Below, piece by piece: positions 39,798 to 51,382 of a stretch of DNA of 64,000 nt. The position numbers were made by a program, and so were the translations under genes. The notes beneath the pieces are model-generated. The model was not told where the DNA came from and did no database searches. It was given only the letters and a program-made list of their open reading frames with translations. The DNA is from Cichorium intybus (lineage: Eukaryota > Streptophyta > Magnoliopsida > Asterales > Asteraceae): contig CM042012.1 of assembly GCA_023525715.1 (NCBI GenBank), positions 115,871,298-115,935,297 on the forward strand, in the 5' to 3' direction. The number at the start of each line of letters is the position of its first letter. The first letter of the stretch is position 1.

Positions 39798-40450
39798 ATG
39801 TCTAAAGATAGTGTCAATTCTCCTCCTTTTCCTCCTTCACCCATTTCTGAAAGTCTCAGAAAGCACCTGTTTAATATGGTAAGGCTGACTGGCCTTGGCT
39901 ATGTGATATGGCTTTGCAATTAGAGAATGATTATTAGTTTTGCTGGCAAACCATATCTGACTGAGTGTCCGCTCCTTGTTCTACCAAAGCATGGCATCGC
40001 ACAGTAGCTTGTGATGAGCATGACCCCTTGACTATTAAGTCAAAGGAAGTTCGTTGCCTCATGCTATTTATCATTGACCCCGAGTTCCGCAGGGATTTAG
40101 AATTCATGGGGTCAGATAAGTTAGCACAGCTGGTTAAGGAAAGGTTCCGAGAACTGGTTGAAAAACGAACGAACTAGGATATTCAAAGAGCTTGAAGTTG
40201 CAAGCTAGAAGGAAGTAGCACCAGTTTGCATGTTCTCATGATTGAGGGATACATGGGCAAACTGTATAAAATTAGGCCACCCCTTCTGATCGGGAGTTAA
40301 GCATTAGCTCGACTCACTGATCTGTTCATCCAGATGAACAGAAAGGGTAACCAGATTAAGACAATCATGGAAATGCATTCAATGTTGACTCTGTATGAGT
40401 CGTTCATGGAGAAGCATAGTTCCATTGATTCAGCTGCTTCATGATTGAGT
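39798..40450 (+). pseudogene. Element B gag remnant
   Basis: Starts at ATG 39798 (MSKDSVNSPPFPPSP) and is quickly interrupted. The frame at 39965-40177 gives DPLTIKSKEVRCLML...DPEFRRDLEFMGSDKLAQLVKERF. This matches the Copia gag core pattern (cLMLasM.pe...a..m...LkeLF). It is followed out of frame by MIEGYMGKLYKI and METMEMHSML-like gag sequence to about 40440. No zinc knuckle is seen. This gag appears distinct from that of element A. Confidence 0.6.
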
Positions 40451-43400
40451 CCAATATTAAGGCGTATCAAGAAATGATCCAGATCGTCTGGACCGATTGT
40501 TCGATGTATCAGACTGGGAATCCACAAGGTGGGACACAGTCACATAAAGATTAGAAAAAGGCTCCAAAGCCAAACGGTTTGCCAACTCAGGAATATCTTA
40601 AAACTCAGAACTCCTGATCCTTAATTCCTTGATACAGGATATGTTTATCACATTTGCTCTATATGCATGGACTAGGTAGGATGCAGGATTTTTGTTGCAA
40701 AGGAGCATATTCGGATTGGATCTGAAGCTCATGCAGTTTTGGAGTTTAGTTAGATACTATGACCTTGTTATTAGCTTATTAGATGTGTGCGACATTACCT
40801 GTTCGAGGATATTTCGGTTTTATAAAATGTTAATTTTTCTTTTAATACATGTTTATCCTTGAAATGTTGTATAAGTGTGTTAATTGCATGAATGGTAATG
40901 ACTTGAATGATGATGCATCCAAAGTGTTTGGATTCATGAATTGTGTTTTCTATGATTGTTAAAAGATATTTTATAAAATCAATTCAACCAAAGGTCCAGT
41001 TGGACAGGACTTTGGAATCATTTGACTTAGAGTCACATGATGAATTGAGTTCTTAATAAAACCATGTGTGGCAAGAAATGAATCACCCAAAGATCCAGTT
41101 GGACAGGACTTTGGAATCATTTGACTTAGAGTCACATGATGCTTAAGTTCTTTATAAAGCACATGTGGTAAGAAATGAATCACCCAAAGATCCAGAGGAT
41201 AGGATTTTGGAATCAGTTGACTTAGAGTCAGGTGATGATTGCATTTCTTGAACAAATTAACAAAGTCATAAATTTACATAGAGATGTAAAAGATATTAAT
41301 ATTTTGAGCAACATACACATAAGTTTCTGTGTATTGCTCGAATCTTCGAATACAACACAATTAGTTATACTTCATGATATTTGCCAATTAGTATGACAAA
41401 TATGGCTTCGCTTATCAGAATAAACGATTGATTGAAACCTTGAAGTGTTCAAGGATTTCAAAGGAAGTATAAGATCAACAGAACCTGAGTGACAACATAG
41501 ACTGAGAAAATGTTTCACAGTTTATCCTCTTCCAAGAACATTAATGGTTATAATGTATCTTAGGGAAGATGATTGAGCATTGGTCGAAATAGTTCGATCC
41601 TCGATGTATAAGATACATTTCCAATTAGTTTTTCGATGAATTGAATATTCAACCAGTCAGACCATAGAAACCATATTCTGACCACATCTTAGACTAAGTA
41701 GGTTATGCAGACACTGTCTGAAATGTGAAGCTGGGATCGTCCCACTTGTACATAGAAAGTCCAGGGTCATGTAGCGTTCGTCCGAATCTCATGACTAGCC
41801 TGAACCTGATCAGCAATGTCGTTTCATTGGCTATCCCGCTGTACCTGTGAAAGCATAGCTCTTTTAGAAAGGACTCATGTTCTAAGGAAACAGTGGGAGT
41901 TAAGACAGTACTGGATGAGATCAGGATTAGCCAAGTGAAAGAACCTTTAGTCATCACTAGGCTTTGGGCAGGAATCAGATTCCTGTTAAACCTGACATAC
42001 TCTTCTCTTAACCAGTAGTATTAGTCACCGTCATAAAGTGTTGTGATCTGGGTGACATACCAATTAGTGGTAAAACACTAAAGTTGGTACGGATTAGCAG
42101 TCCGACTACTTGGAAGCATTGGTGAGCCCGGTTGTTTCCAAATAAGAGAACCTTAGGGCGAGACACGTCTATGTAACAATTTGATTGATTTTACACCTGG
42201 TCTAAAAACCAGTGGGAGTAATTGAATCATCAAAAGAAAGCAACATGGATAGAAATGTACTTACTGAACATCTGGTTGAGTGAGACGATACTCAGAGTCA
42301 AGCAATTGATTCCGAGAGAAGCACTCTCAATAGAAGATAAAATCCGAAAGGATACTGCGTGGCACATTGTGAGACGTTAGTGGAGCGCGTGTGTATTACC
42401 GGCACACTAATAAGGACTCACAAAGAGCATGCAAATACAGTAGGTACATGGCCCCGATATTCATCCCACGGGCACCTCGCAAGAAAGGAAATTCAGATTC
42501 TCAAAATGTGCCAAAAGTTTTGGATTTTGTGAACGGCCTGAAATATTCCCATAACTATGTCAGAAAGGTTTTGGATTCTCAAAATGTGCCAAAAAGGTTT
42601 GGATTTTTTGAAGAGTCCGAAAGAGTCAAAGCTAGTGAGAGTATCGCTGTTATCTACTATCTCCATATGTGGGTTACATACTGTTTTTAGGAAACGTCTT
42701 TTTCATTACAAAGTGTAATGACTTGGTGTTAAGAGACGTATTTCTATGAAAGACTTAATAGAGATACGGCATACTCAGGTGGTTGTAAACGTCTATAAGA
42801 TAGATCGAAACTCTGCCAAGATGATATTGATGAGATTCAAGATGCATAGCCCTAGGAAATGGTTTTTCATATCATTGCAAAGTGTGATGACTTGGCATGA
42901 AAGAAATAAAGAAGGTGCAACATACTCACGTAATTCACAAACATCTATTGGATATATGAAATCGTCAGCATAGACCTAGCCATTGTAAGCATAATCTTGA
43001 TAAGATTCAAGATGCATGAAAAGAGTCTCCGAAAGGAAATACTTTTTCGAAAATCATGACACAAGGATTATAAATAATCTTTGGATTTCGAAAGGGTTTG
43101 GAATAAGATTAGATCGGGTTCCACAAGTTTCTTGGATCGATCAAAATGTCATGAACATATCCTGATGACTTGATGCTTAAGGCATAGTAAGTCGGATTCA
43201 GGACATTGTCTGGCTGGGAATACTGGATGGTTTGTTTTCATTGGGAAATGATTGGGGTGAAAGTAATAGTAATAATTTGAAAGATTTTTTCAAAGTGGTA
43301 ATTTGACGTTAAAGGACTTCATGGTTAAAGAATCTCGTTAGTATTCTGATGGAGCGCGTGTGGTTCACCGGCACATCATAGCACCTCGAATCAGTCTTAG

Positions 43401-44485
43401 GGTGCAGTCAAGTAGACTAAAGACCCCTAGAACCATAGGAAGTCACAGTACACATTACCAGAATGGAGTTAGGAGAGAAAAAGACAGGATAACGTATTGA
43501 GATGTCATCGGAAGAACATCCGATTGGATCATCTACAATAAAGTGCATCAGTATAAGATACTTTGGATACATAGAAAGAGTGAAAGGTTCATAAAGACAT
43601 AGCTATAAAATTAGAATTGAAAGTTTAAAAGAAATCTTGAAACCGATAATAGTTTATGACAAGATCCGACTTGGTGATTACCTCGTAAAGACTTGGTAAT
43701 AAGCAGGAGTAGCTACCAGTCAGATCTTTATGTTTCGCTTTCGCATGTTTTACTTCCCGAATAATTTAATTATTCAGAAAGGTCCATAGTCGCTCATACT
43801 TTGGGAAGTAAGTATTGAATCAAGACTGTCATGAATTGGTTTGTAGACTGTCTAAGGAGTTAGATATAGCAATATTATTGCTACAACATTCATGAGTACT
43901 TAGAAATAGAGATTTGAGTATTGGATAAACCTACGCTCAATAGATTGCTTCATGGATTATATCACAAGAAATGTTGAGACGATAATATCTTATGATCTTG
44001 AAGTGGAGAGATATGAGTTATAATTTACAAGGCAGTTGTTCGTTGATGGTACGAAAACGCATCGGTAACTCGATGTTATAAAACGTGTTGTTGTGAATAA
44101 TTTGACTGGTAAAAGATATAAGCATATGAGTCGAAGCTTATTCGTTCCTTGACCCTGATGGGAAACAGATATCTGTAGGCCTCTCGATGATTTTGAAGTT
44201 GACTAAAGTGCTGGCCAGCCAGGACTGAATTGATGTGTTCAATTATAAGTCCTAAAGTCATAAGCAGACTCGGAAATCGGGAAACAGAGTACCGGACATA
44301 GATTGATCTCAATCCATGTCTCATGTCCGGAAATATCTTGTTGAACGAAGGATCATATGATCACTTCTCTATGGACAGAACTGACTAGGTCAGAGTTCGG
44401 CAGCAGTTTCTAGGAAGCTACAGTTTGCTGATTAATTAGAGGTTAAATTAGTAATTATAGTCATAGACTTATTCAAGTGGGAGAC
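40451..44485 (+). other. Element B noncoding interior
   Basis: No pol domains. It contains a ~99-bp tandem repeat in about three copies (40986-41260; each with 'ggaatcatttgacttagagtca'), a shorter direct repeat around 42496 and 42570 ('gattctcaaaatgtgccaaaa'), and two more copies of the leader motif (about 42383 and 43352). The final ~780 bases correspond to the 3' untranslated region of A. Short frames here (for example 42391-42690) are derived from repeats. Confidence 0.6.
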
Positions 44486-45263
44486 TGTTGGATTAGGTGT
44501 CTAAGCCATGACTAATAATTTGTATTTACCTAATTGATAGTAGCAAAGTCCATTTGGGTTGCCCTCATGGCTAGAGGTTTAGCAGAAAATCCAGGAGAGA
44601 GAAAGATTGATTTATTATATGATTAATAAATCAATAGAAATAAAATAAATAGTTTATTAATATATTATGGTGATAATATATTAATTAGAAACTATATTAA
44701 TTAATTAGAAATTAATCTGGAATTAATTGGAATTAATTTGGTAATTAACTTGATTAATTAAAGGTGCAGGGGCTGAATTGTAATTATTCAATAGTTGAGT
44801 AAGTGACAATTATGGTAGTTTAAGTGGGCAACAAAATTATGGAGGGATTATCCATAATTTCGATTATTATATGTTAGGATAAATAGATTTGAATTGATAG
44901 ATAAAGGTTTATCTTATTTGAATTAAAAAAGGTTTATCTCTAAAGGCTTATCTGGTGGCCACTTGGAAACTATAAATAGAGACCCCTAGGCACCATAAAA
45001 GCCACGACTTTTTCCTCTCTTCCCTCTCTCTGGAACTTTCAAAAACCCTAGTTTTGGGTGTGACTTCATTTGAGGCAAGGCACTTGCGTTGCTTAGCTTG
45101 CAAGAAACAACTAAAAGGTTAGTTTTTCTGATTTTATTCTTTTAGTTATTTTCTTGTGGCCTTTAGGAATTTATTATATGTTCAATTAGAAGAAAACATA
45201 GATCCAATCTAGGTTGCATGTGAACTTAGGATTTTAGTTCATAGATTTGCATAAAACCTTTCA
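44486..45263 (+). repeat. Element B 3' LTR
   Basis: 778 bp, preceded by the polypurine tract CAAGTGGGAGAC. Pair of 37689-38466. Confidence 0.95.
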
Positions 45264-45271
45264 ACACTAAC

Positions 45272-45522
45272 ATCTAGGGTTGAAGGTGTTTAAATACTAA
45301 GATCTAATAGGATAAACACATAATCCTATTAGTTACCGATAAGCATAGGCCCTAGACATTATCTTTAATTAACTGATAAGTAGAAAATACAACTGTCAAA
45401 AGATCACTTCTGATAAGCTTCATGACTTCGTATCAAAACACTAGCTTCGGATCAACTTCTCACTTCGGATAGGAACATATATACTTCGGATGTAAAATCT
45501 CATCACAACCAGAATCCTAACA
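45272..45522 (-). repeat. Element C 5' LTR, second piece (U3 side)
   Basis: 251 bp equal in length to 16418-16668. Together with 29824-29990 it rebuilds one 418-bp LTR. CTAAC at 45267-45271 is the right-hand target copy of element A. GTTAT at 45523-45527 is the right target copy of C itself. Confidence 0.95.
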
Positions 45523-45539
45523 GTTATCGAGTCCATATA

Positions 45540-45690
45540 TATTTTTTTAGAACGAAAAATCTATCCTACTCCTAGTCCTAAACTACTCCTGAACCCACCT
45601 ATGTCTCTAGCGAGACTTGAACCCTCAACCTAATAGAGGGATGACAACGCCTTTACCACTTGACCAAGAGTAACTTGGGGGTTTGATAAT
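45540..45690 (-). mobile_element. Possible tRNA-derived SINE
   Basis: On the minus strand, 'cttggtcaagtggtaaaggc' (about 45650-45672) resembles a polymerase III A box region of a Leu/Ser-type tRNA. 'gggttcaagtctcgc' (about 45614-45628) matches the B box GGTTCRANNC. The sequence then runs about 70 bases to an A/T-rich tail near 45545-45560. The spacing of A and B boxes fits a SINE head. No target duplication was found, so it is provisional. Confidence 0.45.
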
Positions 45691-47408
45691 CAACTACTAC
45701 ATTGTAGACTAAATCATGAAAATTGTCCATGTTGCTCCCCCTAAACGATTTAAAGTTCCATTATTGGCTCCCATTAGATAGTAGAGTATCCCACAGACTC
45801 CTCATGGTTTTCAAGAGCAAATACAGTTAAGGTGTCAACAATGTGTTGATCTCTTTGCGCTATGTTACTTGGAGTTATTATTTTCCGTACTACCTTTTAG
45901 GGGGTTGCATCCACACTTGGCACTACATAAAGGAGGGGCATCAGTCTTCATTATATAAGTGGTGACATGTTTGTCTTTGGTCTCATAGACATAAAAATCA
46001 TCAAAATTTACGTCGAAGCTTTTTTCGATACCCTGACGTATCGATTTACAACCATGAAAACAACTCCCCGAGTGGAATAACCTAATAAAATAGCTTTGTT
46101 TGATTTTGGTTGGAATATGCTTAGGTGGTCATTGTTGTTCTTTATAAAGCATATGCATCTAACTATATGAAAGAATTTGACATTAGGTTTATGACAATTC
46201 ATACCTTCACATAGAGATGCTTCGGATCTATAAAAGCATTTCGTTGAGATAGCTTAGACCCATAAGTAAAGATGTAAGTTGGCAAAATTCAACATTGACT
46301 TAGTAGCTTAAATTAGAGTTCTATATTTTCTTTCGATAACACCATTCCGCTGTGGAGTGTATGCATAAAATAAGTTGTGCTTAATTACCTCTAGGAAACA
46401 AAATACGTTGAGCTCAATATTCATAAGCTTTATCCTATTTTCATTTTGAATTTTATGGATTGGTAGTTACATTTTTTTAGCTCAATTGCTTTGATGAATT
46501 TGACGAGCTTTTTTACTGTTTTGAATTCTGCCGTAGAAAGAACACCCACATGAAACCAGTGTAGTCATTCACAATGACTAAGATATATATTTTTATAGAA
46601 AAACTTTCTATAGTAAACGGTCCACATAAATTAACATGTAAGAGATGTAAAGGCTCCTTAATCGATAAGTCGAGGACCAATATATAACACTCCTTGTTTT
46701 CCTTTCCACACTTGTAAGCAGCACATAGCGTTTCACTATCAAACTTCATTAGTGACATCCCCTTACCATCTCTCCTATCTTCAAGACATCTAGAAATCAA
46801 AATTTTAGATGAGCTTATCTTTGATGCCATAGCCAATTGACATCCGAATCCACCTTGATTGAAAATACGTATGTGGTTTTCCAATAATGAGGCTGACGTC
46901 TAATAGATGCATATCATGCTTTCGACCCGTAACGATCAACAATTTCTTCCTCTTATTAGTAAGGACATAAGTATGATTGTCATCGAATTTTATTCGATAT
47001 TGAGCATTATAAGGTCATAGTACACTAGTCCCGATAACATTGTCAACCTTTTAAATGGTGAAAACACAACTAGTTAGTATTATGGATACCAAAAATACTA
47101 GAAACCTTCAGTGTCCAATAGTTATGTCGATATTCCAACCTTTCATTCATGTGTGTCATTTATATGCAGGGAGCAGGAACTATCGATAAACCATTATGAT
47201 TATGCTCCTCTTTACGCAATGCCTGTAATTAAAAAGTTAGTTTAGGAACCCAAACTTTTTTGTGTTTGAAGGTTTTTAGGACATCAAAACTTTGAACAAC
47301 AGAAATGGATGATTCAGAGCAATGATAAGTCTCTTTTCGTTCAATACATGCTTGGTGGAAACCCTTTTAGATTTCCAAGTAGTCTTCTTTTAGAAGGGGG
47401 AGTTTTTT
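45691..47408 (-). pseudogene. Copia element D: integrase and gag-linker remnants
   Basis: Minus-strand continuation of the old Copia. 46008-46202 is the end of the integrase (CHKPNVKFFHIVRCICF), 46513-46884 the pre-integrase and integrase start (CAAYKCGKENKECY, LHVNLCGPF, VIVNDYTGFMWVFFLRQ). 'ctccccct' near 45740 matches the linker of C. The motif order mirrors C, so D and C are related lineages. Many stops and frameshifts. It is cut at right by the CACTA element and resumes at 51907. Confidence 0.75.
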
Positions 47409-47425
47409 CACTACAAGAAATGTCG

Positions 47426-47544
47426 TCAATACCGGCGTCACCTTTACCGGCGACAGCCGGTATTAGCGGCGACATCCAAAACACGCGTTTTGTGTCGCCG
47501 CTAATACCTGCTGTCGCCGGTAAAGGTGACGCCGGTATTGAGTG
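47426..47544. repeat. Subterminal hairpin of CACTA 1
   Basis: 'caataccggcgtcacctttaccggcgaca' is followed by its inverted form ending at about 47543. The two arms of about 58 bases meet at 'aaaacacgcgtttt'. Both strands read nearly the same protein, which explains the mirrored short frames seen here. It probably serves as clustered transposase-binding sites. Confidence 0.8.
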
Positions 47545-47820
47545 TTCGGCGATCCGCGTGATGTTTAATCCAAACCGTCCACCAAATGTGTGATCCAACG
47601 GTAAAGAAAGTAGCGGGAAAATTTCCCACCAAAGGCGTCGCCGCTACAGGTCTCTACGTCGCCGCTATTGCGTTTTCACGCGGATCGCCATCGCCACCGT
47701 CCGTTGCACTCTGATCTAACGGCCCAGGAGAAAAGCGGGTTTTTTTAATGTCGCCGCTAATGATTTGTCGCCGCTAATAAGCCTAACCTGTCGCCGCTAA
47801 TAACCTGCGAACAGACTTAG

Positions 47821-48245
47821 TCTGTTCACAGCCCCATTTTGGCTGTTACGCAAACCAAATCTTCCATCCATTTTCTCTCGACATTTCCGGCGATTCCTCC
47901 AGTTTTTCCGACCACCACCACCCCAATACAACCTCCGGTGCTCTCTTTCACTTCTACCTCACTTCTACCGGCAATTTTCTTCGATTTACCGGCGAGTTTG
48001 AGCTAGTACCGGCAACACGTCCTTTTCCGGCGATTCCACCGTTTTTTCCGGCGATTACGTCTATTTTACGGCGAAAACTATCACCTATTCGGTAATATTT
48101 TCGGTTATCATCCTTAAATTGTGTTTTAAAGTGATTTTTACTAACCTTTTCTTCTTGTTAGGACCACCACCGGCTACCGCCGGAAAAACGCCTTCAACTC
48201 CGGCCATCTTCACCAAAAACAGGCCCTAGCTACCACTTTCAAGTA
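47821..48245 (+). other. Likely noncoding first exon(s) of the CACTA 1 gene
   Basis: A pyrimidine-rich, ccggcgat-rich stretch with splice-like borders (for example 'caagtatgtg' at 48240, and 'tcttgttaggacc' near 48160). No ATG-led frame of note. In CACTA elements the TnpA transcript starts near the subterminal repeats. Inferred only from position. Confidence 0.4.
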
Positions 48246-49190
48246 TGTGTTCATTTGTTTTGCAATTTTGTTAAAGTCTTAATATGTTAAGTTCTTAATG
48301 TGTTAAGTTCTTGAAAAAAGACTTATTATAAGCTCTTATTGGTTTATGAATAAATGTTTAATGGTTTTGTTATGTATTGGAAGTGATGGTGTTAAGTTCT
48401 TAATATGTTAAGAACTTAATTTTTAAGTGATTAATTATTAAATGCTTAACATGGAAAATGATTTGGAACATATAATATGTTTGGAAAATGATTTGGAAAT
48501 TCTAATATGTTTGGAAAATGATTTGGAAAATGTATAATGTGATGGTGTTAAGTTCTTAATGTGTTAAGTACTTAATTTTTAAGTGTTTAATTCTTAAGTG
48601 CTTAATTTGAAAAATGATTTGGAAAATATAATATGTTTGGAAATGTTTTTGATAAGTGCTTAATTTTTAAGAACTTAATTATTAAGAACTTAATGCTTAT
48701 GTTAAAAACTTAATTGTTAAATACTTAATTATTAATTATTTGATTTGTTATAAATGTAACGTTTAGATCGTTTTAAATATAACGTTTAAATTCTAATTTT
48801 AAAAAATATAATGTTTAAATTGTAACTTATAAAAAATATAATGTTTAAATCTTAAAATTAATTATTAAATACTTAATTAAATAGATTTTTTAAATCATTT
48901 TAAATATAACGTCTAAATCGCAACTTATAAAAAATAAAGTTATACGTTAATGTAACGTTTTATTAAAATTATTTAGATCGTTTTAAATATAACGTTTAAA
49001 TTCTAATTTTAAAAAATATAATGTTTAAATTGTAAATTATAAAAAATATAATGTTTAAATCTTAAAATTAATTATTAAATACTTAATTATATAGATTTTT
49101 TAAATCATTTTAAATATAATGTCTAAATCGCAACTTATAAAAAATAAAGGTATACGTTAATGTAACGTTTTATTAAAATTATTTAATATT
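48246..49190 (+). repeat. AT-rich intron of CACTA 1 with a ~195-bp tandem duplication
   Basis: 48246-48720 consists of diverged repeats of 'cttaattttaagtgcttaa' and 'aatatgtttggaaaatgatttgg'. Then a block from about 48772 ('ttttaaatataacgtttaaattctaa') is repeated from about 48985, with the shared end 'gttatacgttaatgtaacgttttattaaaatta'. There is no coding content. Confidence 0.65.
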
Positions 49191-49194
49191 TAAT

Positions 49195-49830
49195 CCTAAA
49201 CCCTAAACTCTAAACCCTTAAACCATAAAACATAAAATCTAAACCGTAACCCCTAAACCCTAAACCTTAAACCCTAAACCTCAAACCCTAACCCCTAAAC
49301 CCTAAACACAAACTTATTTAAACCATAAAACTTAAACTCTAAACCCTAAACCCTAAACCCTAAACATAAACTTATTTAAACCATAAAACTTAAACTCTAA
49401 CCCCTAAACCCTAAACCCTAAACATAAACTTATTTCTTAAACTCTAAACCCTAACCCTTAAACCCTAAACCCTAAACCCTAAACCCTAACCCTTACCCCC
49501 TAAACCCTAAACCCTAAACACTAAACAAATACTTATTTAAACCTTAAAACTTAAACCCTAAACCCTAAACGTTAAATGCTAACCCCTAAACCCTAAACCA
49601 TAAACACAAACTTATTTAAACCATAAAACTTAAACTCTAAACCCTAACCCCTAAACCCTAAACCCTAAACCCTAAACATAAACTTATTTAAACCATAAAA
49701 CTTAAACTTTAAACCCTAACCCCTAAACCCTAAACCTTAAACCCTAAACCCTAAACCCTAAACCCTAAACACAAACTTATTTAAACCATAAAACTTAAAC
49801 TCTAAAGCCTAACCCCTAAACAATTGTAAT
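49195..49830. repeat. Telomere-like CCCTAAA array inside CACTA 1
   Basis: About 640 bases made of the plant telomeric heptamer CCCTAAA (and CCCCTAA, CCTAAAC variants). It is organised in higher-order blocks that each restart with 'cttatttaaaccataaaacttaaactctaaa' (about 49312, 49372, 49608, 49680 and 49780). It is interstitial, lying in the intron just before the coding exons. Because of the higher-order unit I favour local amplification over a true chromosome-end relic. Confidence 0.8.
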
Positions 49831-49848
49831 TTATTTATGTGTTAGGAG

Positions 49849-51382
49849 ATGACATTGTTTTGGATGATGTTACTTTATATCATGGCCGATGTGATGGGCC
49901 ATGGTGGAGATGGGGCCGGGGATCCACCACTTCCGCCTTGGAGAGGCGCGGGTCTACACGAGATGGATGGTAAGTGTTATTATAATTTTTTAATTTATTG
50001 TATTTATTCATTTATTATAACAATCGTGACTAATATTTTTAAATTTATATTGCAGGTGTACCGGCTAGAAGAAAAACGAGAGGCAAAGCTAAAAATCTTG
50101 AACTGCAACGACAACGGGATAAGACAGGGCAAAAATTTACATTAGAGTTTGATAGAGCGACTATGTATACCCCGGTTGGTAGACCGTATGACCTCTTTGT
50201 TCGTGAGGTGGGGATATACATGTGGAATAACATGCCCTTTGATCGAAAAGATTGGAAAAATGTTTCCAAAGCCGAGAAGGATGCATTAGTACATCATCTC
50301 AAGGTAAATTATTTATATAACTTTATTTTTGTATGTTATTTATTTATTTATTTATTTATTTTTACTTGACTAAGTTATTTTCAATTTGTAGAGGAGCTTC
50401 GATTTTGATGCGATTGAGGATGATTGCGAGCGTATGCATTTGAAGGGTGGTATTGATGCGGTGCTGATGAAGCGGTATAGGGACCGAAAAAATGATGCAA
50501 AAACTAAGTTTGATGACGCAGGAGGATATAATGATATAGAGAGGGCTAGAGCTCACCCCCCCCGAGGGTATGCTTCTTCAAAATTGGAACAAAGATATAG
50601 ACTTTTTCTGCACACCAGAATATCGACGGCGATCTGATGCTAACAAAGGAACCCGTCAACAACAACAATACACCAACCGGGGGGACAAGCACATATAGCA
50701 ACGCTTGTTTCAAATCGGTAATGCTTTGTATATATATTACCGCTTGTTTCAAATCGATAATGCTTTGTTTCAAATCTAATTTTTTATTGTTAAACAGGGT
50801 AGAAAGAGAATCGAACAATTCAAGAAGGCTCACACCCGCAAAGATGGGACATGGGACAGTGACCTGGCTTATCAACAATATGTAAGTGTTTATACAAAAA
50901 AATTAGTTCAACATCATTATTATATTTAATATATGTAAAATGCTAACTTTTTATTTATTTATGTAAAATGCAGATTGAGTTGGAACGTGAGTTTGAGTTA
51001 TTAAACGATCCTTCCCCGGAACCCGCGAAGGAATTTGGGATATTTGAAAAGGTGTTGGGTTCTCGCCGTGGACATTACAAAGGGATTGGCCGTAAACCTC
51101 CCGTGACTCCGACAATACCGCCTCATTTTGATGTAGGCCAACCTTCCCAAGAAGCACCTACAAAGGTAAATATTAATTGTTAACTACTTCATTGTTAAAT
51201 ACTTAATTTGTTTTTAACTAATAATATACATTTTTATTTTTTTGAAGGATGCCCTTGCACAGATGCTTGAGGATCCAAGACACAGAGATGCGTTGGCAGA
51301 ATTTTTACGTACGTACACGCAAGGGCACGGTGGTGGAACGAGCAAGGGTGCCGGGGATACCCAAGGTGATGAAAGCGATTAG
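49849..51382 (+). pseudogene. TnpA-like protein gene of CACTA 1 (plant transposase Ptta/En-Spm type)
   Basis: Exons: 49849-49969, 50056-50303, 50392-50717, 50798-50881, 50974-51165, 51248-51382. They read MYTPVGRPYDLFVREVGIYM, HHLK/RSFDFDAIEDDCER, GRKRIEQFKKAHTRKDGTW, ELLNDPSPEPAKEFGIFEKV, GSRRGHYKGIGRK, with stop TAG at 51380. The KKAHTRKDGTW block and the following GxxRGhxxGxGR block are typical of En/Spm TnpA-type (Transposase_24 / Ptta) proteins. These bind subterminal repeats rather than cut DNA. Exon 3 has two frame changes, one at a C run (about 50557-50566) and one at a G run (about 50678), so the copy is broken unless these are sequencing errors. Confidence 0.8.

Larger units (their letters stand above)
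37689..45263 (+). mobile_element. Non-autonomous LTR retrotransposon B, same family as A
   Basis: Two 778-bp LTRs (37689-38466 and 44486-45263) related to the LTRs of A but in opposite orientation. It has its own PBS (38468-38479, TGGTATCAGAGC) and polypurine tract (44474-44485, CAAGTGGGAGAC). The 6-kb interior holds only a decayed gag remnant, tandem repeats and leader motifs; no protease, integrase or RT can be seen. Target duplication: ACACT at right (45264-45268) and the diverged ACAAG at left (37684-37688), overlapping the last three bases of A. This suggests mobilisation by proteins of a related autonomous element. Confidence 0.88.
16251..45522 (-). mobile_element. Copia LTR retrotransposon C, with elements A and B nested in it
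   Basis: Full-length minus-strand element with 418-bp LTRs (TG...CA), a 5-bp TSD (GTTAT), a primer-binding site complementary to the initiator Met tRNA (29810-29821) and a polypurine tract (16669-16684). Gene order reading leftwards: gag, protease, integrase, reverse transcriptase, RNase H (Copia order), then an additional long reading frame before the 3' LTR. That extra frame is reminiscent of SIRE-type Copia. Its own length without A and B (29991-45266) is about 14 kb, long for Copia. Coding regions have many frameshifts and stops, so it is inactive. The lineage is not certain because the LTRs are short for SIRE. Confidence 0.9.

Noticed and set aside
45600..45680. Functional tRNA gene
   Set aside because: Only box-like motifs are present; no cloverleaf with matching acceptor stem could be drawn.
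47309..47598. Two overlapping frames on opposite strands with the same peptide
   Set aside because: Produced by the perfect subterminal hairpin of CACTA 1, not by genes.
49195..49830. True telomere or chromosome end
   Set aside because: The array is short, degenerate, has a non-telomeric higher-order unit and sits inside a bordered transposon.
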